From: CAIMMJ01 sp037131955 | GTDB lineage: Bacteria > Bacteroidota > Bacteroidia > UBA4408 | Assembly (NCBI GenBank): GCA_037131955.1 | Contig: JBAXQC010000005.1 | Location: forward strand, 9,049-73,048 | DNA length: 64,000 nt | Reading direction: 5' to 3' | Shown: positions 28,534 to 36,625 of the stretch, piece by piece | Position numbering within the stretch: the first letter of the stretch is position 1 | Layout: the number at the start of each line of letters is the position of its first letter | The notes under the pieces: model-generated | Databases searched by the model: none | Told to the model about the DNA's origin: nothing | Seen by the model: only the letters and a program-made list of their open reading frames with translations | Position numbers and translations under genes: made by a program

Positions 28534-29079
28534 TTACCACTCAATTTTAAAAACATCACAATCGTTTACTTCATTTTTTTGTTGAATATGTTCAATTTTC
28601 ATATTTTCCTTGTTAAATCTTATGCCCAAACCTCTCAAAAGCCCTACCACCATTGGAGCCATTCCTTGTCGTTTTGATCTGTATTCCAACTCTATTGAAT
28701 TGGCAGTTTCATTTCGGGTTGAAAATTGAGGCGCTACTAACTCAGGCATAATGTTATTTACCCTGTTGTGAAGCATATCTAAATTATTTAAAAATTCCGC
28801 CAAGCTATCTCCTGCCAAATCCAACATTTCGCCATAACCCTCTTTAGCGGTAAATAAAATCCAATATTCTCCAAAAGCTTCCATTATTACAGAGGACTCT
28901 GCCCCTAAAATTTTTGATGAATTTTTAACCAATTCATAGGTTAAAGAATCTGGATAGGATTGCAGACCAATAAAAAAATCGTCTTCAAAATTTGATATTT
29001 TTTTTATTTCAAGCCATTTATCTTCTCCAAACTTTTCGCATACTAAATCTTGAATTGCTTTATTTACTAAACCGTACAT
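28534..29079 (-). CDS. H-NOX haem nitric oxide-binding protein
   Basis: A haem NO/O2-binding (H-NOX) protein of 181 residues, the family's standard length, starting MYGLVNKAIQDLV. The proximal haem ligand is His104 (LHNRV), Pro117 sits at the haem-distorting position, and Tyr133, Ser135 and Arg137 form the YxSxR haem-propionate motif. The residues after the motif (QGMAPMVV) offer no Tyr where O2-binding members have one, so it should be NO-selective. The frame is open to 29187, but the ATG at 29079 gives the true family start and lies 20 bases after an exact -7 box. First gene of the operon with a kinase and two receivers. Confidence 0.93.
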   Translation of the reverse strand: MYGLVNKAIQDLVCEKFGEDKWLEIKKISNFEDDFFIGLQSYPDSLTYELVKNSSKILGAESSVIMEAFGEYWILFTAKEGYGEMLDLAGDSLAEFLNNLDMLHNRVNNIMPELVAPQFSTRNETANSIELEYRSKRQGMAPMVVGLLRGLGIRFNKENMKIEHIQQKNEVNDCDVFKIEW

Positions 29080-29098
29080 ATATTTTGTTTTTATAACA

Positions 29099-29106
29099 CA
29101 AACATA
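29099..29106 (-). promoter_or_regulatory. -7 promoter element of the H-NOX operon
   Basis: The minus strand reads TATGTTTG, an exact TAnnTTTG, 20 bases upstream of the H-NOX ATG. It supports the shorter start. Confidence 0.5.
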
Positions 29107-29199
29107 CAAAAAACAAAATACATCAAATAGGAAAGGTATGCGGCATTTTAAAACGACAAGGAACAGGCAGAAATCCTGCAATGACAAGAAAGAGAATAA

Positions 29200-29207
29200 T
29201 ATTTTTG
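29200..29207 (+). promoter_or_regulatory. -7 promoter element of the toxin-44-like gene
   Basis: TATTTTTG matches TAnnTTTG exactly, 16 bases before the ATG at 29224. Confidence 0.4.
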
Positions 29208-29223
29208 AGTTTGACTAGACAAA

Positions 29224-30195
29224 ATGAAAAATAGTATTTTGGCATGTCTTTTGCCACTCATACTAATTCTTTTCACTAAACCAATTATTATGACAGCAAA
29301 TTCGATAAGCAAGATTAATTTATCACCAAAAACAATTGCTGTTTCCGGCATAACTGGCTTGAGTTCTATTTTGATAAATAGGACATTATTAAGAGATGTT
29401 AACCCAATAATAAAATTTGGAAGTGGAATTCTAATTGGTGGAACACTTGCACATTTTAGTAAAAATAAAATAGTTAAACAGGCAGGAATTGGATTAGTTA
29501 TCTCAAATAGTGCAAATTGGATATATGATGCAATTCAAAAAAATGATTGTCCTTTTGAGTTTGGAAATCATTTCCCAACACCAAACGCATTACTGATAAA
29601 CACAAATAGTGGTAAAGTTATTGACGAAAATCTCGTAGAAGAAGGTTTTATATTTTTGACTGACAAGAATGATCAAAAGGGTTGGTCTCATTCATTCAAA
29701 TTAAAACATTGTTTAAATATTTCAGGTATAAAGGGTGGTTTACCTAGTAAAAAAGGCAAATCTGTTCAGTGGTGGAAACTGCAAAATCACACAAAAGATT
29801 TTAACAACTTGTTACTTCATTGGATTTCGTTTTTCGAAAAGAAAAAAAACGAATACGATGATTCATTTCTTGATACTGTTAACAAGATATGGTATTGGCT
29901 TTCTATGGTAGATGATGGTAAGCCTCTGGATATAAAAAAATCAAGTTGGTCACCTGCGATTAAAGGCGAGTGGTCAAAATATAGCAATACCCTTCTCAGA
30001 TATGACGATTATGGAAATATTCTTTACGGTGCGGCAGGTGCAGCTTTCGGATTAGATGAAAGTTATTTATTGAAAGGCGCAAATTTAAATCAGTTGAAAA
30101 AAACGGGGTTTGATGATGTAAAAGATTCTTATTCGATAAAACGGGGGATAGCTATTTATAAAAACAACTTTAAAAAAATAAAAATAATAGCATAA
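29224..30195 (+). CDS. Bacterial toxin 44 domain-like protein
   Basis: A 323-residue protein. The N-terminus (about 1-110) has a hydrophobic signal-like helix and Gly-rich hydrophobic stretches. The C-terminal 110 residues resemble the polymorphic-toxin domain Bacterial toxin 44: WYWLSMVDDGKPLDIKK, then DDYGNILYGAAGAAFG (Tyr268 in the NYGATG-like motif) and SIKRGIAIY. Toxin-44 domains are predicted nuclease-type effectors of secretion systems. There is no long export scaffold, which is unusual. The next gene begins directly after the stop codon and may be its immunity protein. The assignment is from recalled family motifs. Confidence 0.65.
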   Translation: MKNSILACLLPLILILFTKPIIMTANSISKINLSPKTIAVSGITGLSSILINRTLLRDVNPIIKFGSGILIGGTLAHFSKNKIVKQAGIGLVISNSANWIYDAIQKNDCPFEFGNHFPTPNALLINTNSGKVIDENLVEEGFIFLTDKNDQKGWSHSFKLKHCLNISGIKGGLPSKKGKSVQWWKLQNHTKDFNNLLLHWISFFEKKKNEYDDSFLDTVNKIWYWLSMVDDGKPLDIKKSSWSPAIKGEWSKYSNTLLRYDDYGNILYGAAGAAFGLDESYLLKGANLNQLKKTGFDDVKDSYSIKRGIAIYKNNFKKIKIIA

Positions 30196-30750
30196 ATGTT
30201 ATTTGGCATATTAAATAGACCAAGTGATAAGCAAATATTCATCACTTTGTTAGGTTTTGCAATTTTATCATTAGTAATTATTTCATTTAATCCATTTATA
30301 TATTTAGGAGTTATTTTAGTTAATATAATAGTATTTTGTTTGTTAAGTCTTTTTTATAAAGAGTTTGTCTTTTACTCAATAAATTGGATTGTAATTTTAC
30401 TTCTTTTTCTTCACACATGGGAAAAAATAGATATAAATCTAAATAAATTTAAATATTATAATTCATTCGAACCATTGACCAAATATGAATGTTTGGCAGC
30501 CTACAATTTAGATAAAAATTCAATATCCCAAAATGTTCATTGTAAATATGGCTTATCGCTTAGTGAAAAAAAAGAAATAAATACATATTTGAAGAAAAAC
30601 AAAGATTTAATTGAGCATTTAAAGAATCTTGACTGTTACTCAATAGAATTTTCTGAAAAATATATACAATTTTGGTTTGATGACATTGTAATAGATTTAA
30701 ATAAAATTGATGATCATACAATTGTTTACGAAACCAGTGATTTAAATTAA
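30196..30750 (+). CDS. Small membrane protein, possible immunity partner
   Basis: A 184-residue protein I do not recognise. Three hydrophobic helices lie in residues 15-75 (FITLLGFAILSLVIISF, LGVILVNIIVFCLLSLF, INWIVILLLFLHTW), followed by a charged soluble domain of about 100 residues. Its ATG begins at the base after the stop of the toxin-44-like gene, so the two are co-translated. A toxin-immunity pair is a reasonable guess from context only. Confidence 0.6.
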   Translation: MLFGILNRPSDKQIFITLLGFAILSLVIISFNPFIYLGVILVNIIVFCLLSLFYKEFVFYSINWIVILLLFLHTWEKIDINLNKFKYYNSFEPLTKYECLAAYNLDKNSISQNVHCKYGLSLSEKKEINTYLKKNKDLIEHLKNLDCYSIEFSEKYIQFWFDDIVIDLNKIDDHTIVYETSDLN

Positions 30751-30854
30751 ATTGCAACTAACATATGCTAAAACTACAATGGAAAATAACTGACATAGTA
30801 ACTGAACAACGAGAAACTAAATGACAGACTTAACAACATAAGAAAAACGACCGC

Positions 30855-31004
30855 ATAACAGCACATTGGCAATAGGCGGGTTCGCCGCGGCGAATCGTCT
30901 CCGGTTGACAGTTTTGTAATAGCCGAAAGTTCAGTTCTCCTTCGCCGCGGCGAACTAAATTTTGTGCTGAAAAGCCCGTCCATCGCCAATCTGCAAACCG
31001 TTAT
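30855..31004 (+). repeat. attC-like 150-bp repeat, copy 1
   Basis: Bounded by ATAAC and GTTAT, which are complementary. The outer arms ATTGGCAATAGGCGGG and CCCGTCCATCGCCAAT pair with few mismatches. The interior holds two exact copies of the palindrome TTCGCCGCGGCGAA. It is much richer in G+C than its surroundings and about 75-80 percent identical by eye to copy 2 at 56135-56285. The AAC...GTT ends and imperfect arms resemble integron attC sites. It lies 104 bases after the toxin-44 pair; the remaining DNA in 30751-31120 shows no gene. Confidence 0.7.
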
Positions 31005-31120
31005 ATGATAAGTTTAATTTAATGTTTTGCAATTTGCGGCCTATTTTTTTCTTCCTTTGATTGCAAACTTTGTATTTTGCCCTTTAGCTCAATTAAATAA
31101 TATTATTTGAGAAATCATGT

Positions 31121-32323
31121 TTATTTAGAAATGGAAAAATGAAATTCAGCTCCATGTCCTAATTCAGATTCTACATAAATTTTGCCTCCAAGTTTTTCTA
31201 TAATTTTCTTTACTATAGCTAAGCCAATACCATTTCCTTTATTGCCAAATTGATCTTTATTGGTTGCGGTCTGAAATAAATTAAAAATAGCGTCTTGGTA
31301 TTTCTTATCTATTCCTGGGCCATTGTCTTTAACTATAAATAAATAATGGCTTGGATTATCGGAAACATAAAGTTCAATTTCTGATATTTTTGTATGACTG
31401 TATTTTAGTGAATTTGTAAATAAATTAATCAGAATTTGATCAAGCATTACAGGATATGTTTCAATAGTGGTAAAATCTGAGTGCAGCGAAATCTTTAAAT
31501 TGTTTTCATTACCAATTAATGCTGTGAGTTCGGTTATTGTTGCGCTTAAATTTACGTTAGATTTTTTTAATAAACTAATGCCATCAATTTTTGAAAACTG
31601 CAATAAACCATCAATCATTAAAGAAAGCCGCTTAGCTGACTTTTCAATTAAGTCTAACATAACCCTCCCTTTAGATTCTAGTTGTAATTCGTACGTTTTA
31701 GAAAATAAATTTATAATACTCATAATGTTTATGAGCGGAGATTTTAAATCGTGTGCTGCAATGGCCGCAAAACTTTCTAGTTCTTGATTTTTCTGCGACA
31801 ATTGAACTCTTAACTCCTTCTCTATACGCAAAACTTTTTTATAGTTTAGCAAGTTCATGATCTGCCTTGCAATAGTTTTAAGTGCCCTAATTTGCTTTTC
31901 ATTTAATTTTCGAGGTTTATTGTCAATAACACACAGCGTTCCCAATGGATAATTTGTATCGCTTTTTAATACAACTCCCGCATAGAATATTACTAATGGG
32001 GCATTAACAACTAAAGGGTTATCAAAAAAACGATCATCTTTTGTGGCATCTTCAATGATAAACATTTCTTCGGATTGGACGATTGCGTGTGCACAAAATG
32101 CTATATCTCTGCTGGTTTCGCTTGCCTGCAAACCTACTTTTGATTTAAACCACTGCCTGTCACTATCTACCAAACTAACCAGTGAAATTGGCGTTTCACA
32201 AATTTCAGATGCAAGTTCTGTAAGACAATCTATTTCTTTATCTGACTCGCTATCTAAAACCAAATAAGACCTCAAGCTATTTAAGCGTTCTAGTTCTTCT
32301 TTGTGAAAACTTGGTTTCTGCAT
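31121..32323 (-). CDS. GAF sensor histidine kinase
   Basis: A 400-residue soluble kinase: GAF domain (about 15-160; LVDSDRQWFKSKVGL, FYAGVVLKSD), HisKA with AAHDLKSPLINI (His191), and HATPase with VKDNGPGIDKK and GNGIGLAIVKKIIEKLGG. The GAF domain is clearly related to that of the H-NOX-linked kinase (same QWFK, FCxHAI and FYAG positions). It is the same strand as the H-NOX operon but separated from it by the toxin-44 pair and the attC-like repeat. No receiver is adjacent. Confidence 0.9.
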   Translation of the reverse strand: MQKPSFHKEELERLNSLRSYLVLDSESDKEIDCLTELASEICETPISLVSLVDSDRQWFKSKVGLQASETSRDIAFCAHAIVQSEEMFIIEDATKDDRFFDNPLVVNAPLVIFYAGVVLKSDTNYPLGTLCVIDNKPRKLNEKQIRALKTIARQIMNLLNYKKVLRIEKELRVQLSQKNQELESFAAIAAHDLKSPLINIMSIINLFSKTYELQLESKGRVMLDLIEKSAKRLSLMIDGLLQFSKIDGISLLKKSNVNLSATITELTALIGNENNLKISLHSDFTTIETYPVMLDQILINLFTNSLKYSHTKISEIELYVSDNPSHYLFIVKDNGPGIDKKYQDAIFNLFQTATNKDQFGNKGNGIGLAIVKKIIEKLGGKIYVESELGHGAEFHFSISK

Positions 32324-32676
32324 ATTTTTTTATTTTTTACGGTTTAATTAACAAAACTTTTAACAAAAAAGGGAGTTAGCCACTTTATCCTTATCAACTA
32401 TACTCATTATTAAGAAGTTAACAAAGAGAGGAACTGCGTACTTCATACATTTTCTATTTTCATTAAACTATTCTCGCCACAATAAATTTTGCACTCTGCT
32501 AGAGTAGATTCATTTCTACTTTTATATCTTCCATTTAATATAAATCAAATATAACTAGTTTATTTAAATATCCTTAGTCTCTAATGCTATTATTTATGAG
32601 TTCGGCTAAAAACAGAGCGGAGCACCGTTATAAATTACAACATGTTCAAATTCGTTGTTTACTCATCAATGAAGTT
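32324..32676. other. Intergenic region between the GAF kinase and the TSUP gene
   Basis: 353 bases without a gene. Bases 32440-32585 are copy B of the dispersed element; the remainder is AT-rich with no feature I can name. Confidence 0.55.
32440..32585 (+). repeat. Dispersed intergenic element, copy B
   Basis: The longest copy. Its left part ACTTCATACATTTT matches copy C, its middle ATAAATTTTGCACTCTGCTAG matches copy A, and its right end CCTTAGTCTCTAA matches both. On the minus strand it holds TTGATTTATATTAA, close to the FNR/CRP-type palindrome TTGAT-N4-ATCAA. Confidence 0.65.
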
Positions 32677-33474
32677 TCAATGTTTTATAAATACATCATA
32701 AGCATATCTCAAAATCATTAGTGTTACAATCACTAAAAAAATTGTTCTAACAAAGGCATTTCCCTTTTTTAAAGCTAGTCTTGTACCAACAAAATTTCCA
32801 GTTATGTTGCAAACCGACATTAATATCGCAAGTTCTAGCAAATAATTACCTTGTTTTATAAAAACCACTAATGCCGAAATATTGGTCATGCAATTTATTA
32901 CTTTAGCATAAGCCGAGGCTTGAACAAATTCAAAGCCCAACAAAACAACAAAACCTAATACAAAAAAACTTCCTGTGCCAGGTCCAAAAAATCCATCATA
33001 AAAACCAAGGCCAAAGCCTAATAATGAGCCATAGATAATTTGTTGGTTCAAGGATAAATTCTTTGATGGAATAGCGCCTAAATCCTTTTTAATAAGAGTA
33101 TAAACCGCAACGGCAACTAACACAGCAAGAATAAACGGCTTAAGAAATTCTACATTAATAAAGCTAACTATTTTGGCTCCTAAAAACGATGAAAGTCCAG
33201 CGCAAACTGAAACAACAAAAAGTAATTTAAAGTTAAATTTTATCCGTTTTGAATAACCTATTGCCGAAATACTTGTTCCTGCTAATGATGCAATTTTGTT
33301 GGTTCCAAAAATTGTGGGAAGAGTAGTTTGAGGAAAAGAAATAAGGAGGGCAGGAATTTGAATAAGGCCACCTCCGCCTACCACAGCATCTACAAAACCT
33401 GCAATAAAAGACAGAATAACCAATATGGTTAATGTTATAATGCCGTAATTTGTATATACATCTATTAGGTCCAT
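32677..33474 (-). CDS. TSUP (TauE/SafE) family membrane transporter
   Basis: A 265-residue integral membrane protein with about eight helices and the internal-duplication pattern of the TSUP family: GFVDAVVGGGGLIQIPALL in the first half and GFYDGFFGPGTGSF in the second. Members are proposed anion exporters, for example of sulfite or sulfonates; the substrate here is unknown. I use the ATG at 33474 (MDLIDVYT); the frame extends to a TTG at 33495, but that lies in a degenerate -7 box. Confidence 0.88.
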   Translation of the reverse strand: MDLIDVYTNYGIITLTILVILSFIAGFVDAVVGGGGLIQIPALLISFPQTTLPTIFGTNKIASLAGTSISAIGYSKRIKFNFKLLFVVSVCAGLSSFLGAKIVSFINVEFLKPFILAVLVAVAVYTLIKKDLGAIPSKNLSLNQQIIYGSLLGFGLGFYDGFFGPGTGSFFVLGFVVLLGFEFVQASAYAKVINCMTNISALVVFIKQGNYLLELAILMSVCNITGNFVGTRLALKKGNAFVRTIFLVIVTLMILRYAYDVFIKH

Positions 33475-33602
33475 TTTTATTATTGTGCAGTGCAAATGTT
33501 AGGTTTATTTTTAAATTTACATAACGTAATTTAGTTAGAAGAAGGACATTCTATTTTAATTTGAGCTGACAGTGCTAAAAAACAACTTTTGTAAAATTTA
33601 AT

Positions 33603-34097
33603 TTATGCCGCAATTTCTTTTATTGCCTTCACCAATAGATTTAATTCTTTAGTGTTGTTATAAATATTTGGTGTAATTAGACAGCCCTGAACTCCGGCAT
33701 AATCTATTGCCACGGTAAATATTTTATACTTATCTAATAACGTTTTATACAGTTCCGAAGGTTTAATATTTTTTATTCCTACATTTGCAATGGCGCAAGC
33801 TCTTTTGTTTTCTTTGGGTGTGTTAAAAAAAACATTTAGTATTTCACTTACTCTACTTGTCCAATAATTTGCAAATATCGTAAGCGTGCTTCTTTTCTTT
33901 CCATGCCTATTTTTTTATAAAATTCTATGGCATCTTCAATGGCCAAATCTCATAGAATTCCAGAACGTATCGGCTTGTGCCAATTTATCTTTTGGAATGT
34001 GCTTAGAATTTTCTAGTATTTTTAAAAATGAAGGCATTCCTATTGCCGAAGCAACTCACAGTAGTGTTGAGTTTTTTAGAAAGTTTCTTTTATTCAT
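33603..34097 (-). pseudogene. Decayed class V aminotransferase (isopenicillin-epimerase-like)
   Basis: Translating the minus strand by hand gives an N-terminus MNKRNFLKNSTLL, a TGA stop at codon 14 (34056-34058), then VASAIGMPSFLKILENSK up to DTFWNSMRF. The catalytic core is missing: near 33941-33955 the reading jumps to LAIEDAIEFYKKIGMERKEA, a segment that belongs about 300 residues later in such enzymes. A further 1-base frameshift near 33868-33885 leads to NYWTSRVSEILNVFF and the C-terminal region ending IKEIAA. One nonsense codon, one large deletion and one frameshift make this a dead gene of a Tat-type PLP aminotransferase. Confidence 0.8.
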
Positions 34098-34187
34098 ATT
34101 AAGTTCACTTAAATAATAAGATTAAAAAAAAATTATTTACGGCTGCCTTGCAATATTTATGTGGGCAAATAGCCTCAATAGGGAAGT

Positions 34188-34616
34188 TTAATCCTCTTTG
34201 CGGTCCTCAAACACCCAAATGGTTTTTTCTTTTTTTACCAAATCTGTAAACTTACCTTTAAACTTTGTGGCTTTTACAACCCTATCATCAATCCAATGAT
34301 AATTGCCACCACGAGGTTTATTAAAGATGATGGCATGGTATTTAAATTTATTTGCTGCTAACCATTTTTCTGTATACTCTCTATGTAGATCTAGCCTTGA
34401 GGTAAAAAAAGTTATAATGTTCCCTTCATCGTACCACTTATTAATCATATCCAAAGCGCCAGGAATTAATTCTGCTGTAAGCATTCTCTCGGGCTCTTCG
34501 TTAGGAATATCTTCGCAAACAGTTCCATCTATATCAATTAAGTAATTGGTGATGTGTGGAGGAAGCCCCGGGCTTATCTTATGTCCATTTTCATCAAAAA
34601 GATCTATTAATTCCAT
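34188..34616 (-). CDS. HAD superfamily phosphatase-like protein
   Basis: A 142-residue HAD-fold protein. YLIDIDGTVCED carries the DxDGT nucleophile motif, ITFFTSR is motif II and HWIDDRV supplies the late acidic motif. Homologues in Bacteroidota are often labelled phosphoheptose isomerase, which the HAD motifs do not support. Substrate unknown. Alone on its strand, between a pseudogene and the divergent ribosomal-protein operon. Confidence 0.8.
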   Translation of the reverse strand: MELIDLFDENGHKISPGLPPHITNYLIDIDGTVCEDIPNEEPERMLTAELIPGALDMINKWYDEGNIITFFTSRLDLHREYTEKWLAANKFKYHAIIFNKPRGGNYHWIDDRVVKATKFKGKFTDLVKKEKTIWVFEDRKED

Positions 34617-34754
34617 GTTTTTGTATTTATGGTGTTAAAAATACACTTTGTTGATTTTTGTTGCAAGTTTAATTGTTTTGAACAACTTAAAACAAAGAAT
34701 GAAAGGATTTTAAAAAAATAGTGTTGATAATTTTGAATAAAATAAAATTGTTTT

Positions 34755-34762
34755 TACATTTG
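34755..34762 (+). promoter_or_regulatory. -7 promoter element of the rplM-rpsI-rpsB operon
   Basis: TACATTTG, an exact TAnnTTTG, with a TTTTG upstream near 34730-34734 as a possible -33 element. It leaves a leader of about 50 bases before the rplM GTG. Confidence 0.55.
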
Positions 34763-34765
34763 CAG

Positions 34766-34782
34766 CCCTTAAAACAAAAGGG
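34766..34782 (+). promoter_or_regulatory. Stem-loop in the rplM leader
   Basis: CCCTT (34766-34770) pairs with AAGGG (34778-34782) across a 7-base loop, right at the predicted 5' end of the mRNA. It may be the site for feedback control by L13 or S9, or simply a stabilising 5' hairpin. Confidence 0.4.
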
Positions 34783-34818
34783 AAAGTATAAAAAAGTGAT
34801 TAATTAATTAGATATCAG

Positions 34819-35274
34819 GTGGATACATTAAGTTATAAAACAGTTTCGGCAAACAAAGCAACCGTTAATAAAGAGTGGCTTTTGATAGATGCAGAAAACG
34901 AAGTGTTAGGTAGACTAGCAACAAAAGTAGCAAAACTTGTAAGAGGCAAGTATAAAACAAACTTTACTCCTCACGTAGATTGTGGCGACAACATCGTTAT
35001 TATTAACGCAGAAAAGGTTGTTCTTACAGGCTCTAAAGTAGATGCTAAAGTTTATACTCGCCACACCGGTTATCCAGGTGGACAAAGATTTACTTCTCCA
35101 AAAGAGTTGCTAAACAAACATCCCGAAAGAATAATTAAAATGGCTGTTAAAGGAATGTTGCCTAAAAACAAATTAGGAAGAGCAATCAATGGCAACCTTT
35201 TTGTTTATGCAGGAACTCAGCATCCGCACGAAGCACAACAACCAAAGCAAATTAATATTAATTCATTGAAGTAA
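34819..35274 (+). CDS. rplM: 50S ribosomal protein L13
   Basis: A 151-residue ribosomal protein with LIDAENEVLGRLAT, HTGYPGGQ and MLPKNKLGR, all typical of L13. The start codon is GTG (MDTLSYKTVSANK), as in many Bacteroidota. rpsI begins 8 bases after its stop, giving the conserved L13-S9 pair. Confidence 0.97.
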   Translation: MDTLSYKTVSANKATVNKEWLLIDAENEVLGRLATKVAKLVRGKYKTNFTPHVDCGDNIVIINAEKVVLTGSKVDAKVYTRHTGYPGGQRFTSPKELLNKHPERIIKMAVKGMLPKNKLGRAINGNLFVYAGTQHPHEAQQPKQININSLK

Positions 35275-35282
35275 TAAAATAA

Positions 35283-35669
35283 ATGGAATTAACCAATACA
35301 TCCGGAAGAAGAAAAACAGCTGTTGCTAGAGTTTATCTAAAAAAAGGCAGTGGAAATATAACCGTTAACGACCGCGATTACAAAGAATATTTCGCTACAG
35401 GAATTCTTCACTACATTGTAACGCAAGCGTTTGAAGTTACCAATAACCAAAACCAATACGACGTAAAAGTAAATGTTGCGGGTGGTGGTTTTAAAGGTCA
35501 AGCCGAAGCCGTAAGATTAGGTATTTCAAAAGCATTGTGTGAAATTTCTGCCGATTACCGTCCTATGCTTAAACCTGCAGGATTGCTAACAAGAGACCCA
35601 AGAATGGTAGAAAGAAAAAAACCTGGTCAAAAGAAAGCAAGAAAGAGATTCCAATTCAGTAAACGTTAA
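35283..35669 (+). CDS. rpsI: 30S ribosomal protein S9
   Basis: 128 residues with the S9 landmarks GRRKTAVARVYLKKGSG, GGGFKGQAEAVRLGISKAL and the basic C-terminus KKARKRFQFSKR, whose tail contacts P-site tRNA. Follows rplM in one operon; rpsB follows after 30 bases. Confidence 0.97.
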   Translation: MELTNTSGRRKTAVARVYLKKGSGNITVNDRDYKEYFATGILHYIVTQAFEVTNNQNQYDVKVNVAGGGFKGQAEAVRLGISKALCEISADYRPMLKPAGLLTRDPRMVERKKPGQKKARKRFQFSKR

Positions 35670-35699
35670 TCATTATTCATTACCAATAAAAAAAATTAC

Positions 35700-36533
35700 A
35701 TGTCTAGAACAAATTATAACGATCTTCTTGAAGCAGGTGTTCACTTTGGTCACCTTAAAAGAAAATGGAATCCAAACATGGCTCCTTACATTTTTATGGA
35801 GAAAAATGGAATTCATATCATAGATCTTAATAAGACTTTAGTTAAGTTAGACGAAGCTGCTGAAGCTTTAAAGCAAATTGCAAAGTCTGGAAAAAAAGTC
35901 TTGTTTGTTGCCACCAAAAAACAAGCAAAAGATATTGTTGCAAATACAGTTCAAAACATAAATATGCCTTATGTTACTGAAAGATGGCCAGGTGGAATGC
36001 TTACCAACTTTGCTACTATTCGTAAGGCAATTAAAAAAATGTCGTTAATTGATAAAATGGCAACTGACGGAACTTTTGATGTAATTGCAAAAAGAGAGAA
36101 ATTACTTATCACAAGAGAAAGAGAAAAACTAGAAAAAACTTTGGGTAGCATTGCAGACCTTACTCGTTTGCCTGCTGCATTGTTTATTGTAGATATTCAC
36201 AAAGAACACATTGCAGTTGCCGAAGCAAAAAGACTTGGAATACCAACTTTTGGAATTGTAGATACCAACTCAAATCCAAATTTAATTGATTACGCTATTC
36301 CTGCAAATGATGATGCAACAAAATCTGTTCAACTAATTTTGAATGTAATCACTACTGCAATGCAAGAAGGATTATCGGAAAGAAAAGTTGACAAAGAAAA
36401 AGAAACAGAAGAAAAAGAAGGTTCTGAAATAGAAATAAAAGCAGCAAAACTATTAGCTGAAGCAGAGGAAGAAGGAAGAAAACCAAAAAGAGTTTCTGCC
36501 GAAGGAGCTCCAAAAAGAGCAAGAAAAGCATAA
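35700..36533 (+). CDS. rpsB: 30S ribosomal protein S2
   Basis: 277 residues. The core matches S2 (LLEAGVHFGHLKRKWNPNM, FVATKKQAKDIV, ERWPGGMLTNF, GIVDTNSNP). The last 45 or so residues form a charged Lys/Glu/Arg tail ending KRARKA, longer than in E. coli but usual for this phylum. A terminator-like hairpin separates it from tsf. Confidence 0.97.
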   Translation: MSRTNYNDLLEAGVHFGHLKRKWNPNMAPYIFMEKNGIHIIDLNKTLVKLDEAAEALKQIAKSGKKVLFVATKKQAKDIVANTVQNINMPYVTERWPGGMLTNFATIRKAIKKMSLIDKMATDGTFDVIAKREKLLITREREKLEKTLGSIADLTRLPAALFIVDIHKEHIAVAEAKRLGIPTFGIVDTNSNPNLIDYAIPANDDATKSVQLILNVITTAMQEGLSERKVDKEKETEEKEGSEIEIKAAKLLAEAEEEGRKPKRVSAEGAPKRARKA

Positions 36534-36554
36534 TAATGGGTTTTAAACCTATGG

Positions 36555-36595
36555 AAAAAATCCAAAGTCTAAAAAACGATTTTGGATTTTTTTTT
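36555..36595 (+). terminator. Intrinsic terminator-like hairpin after rpsB
   Basis: AAAAATCCAAA (36556-36566) pairs with TTTGGATTTTT (36581-36591), and the 3' arm runs into further T residues. It may attenuate read-through into tsf, which starts 30 bases later. Confidence 0.6.
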
Positions 36596-36625
36596 AATCA
36601 ATAAAAATATTTCAAAAAAATAAAT

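Noticed and set aside
29080..29187. N-terminal extension of the H-NOX frame
   Set aside because: H-NOX proteins start MxGL or MYGLV; the extension crosses the promoter box and has no homology.
33886..34116. Plus-strand frame of 76 codons
   Set aside because: It is antisense to the decayed aminotransferase and has no features of its own.
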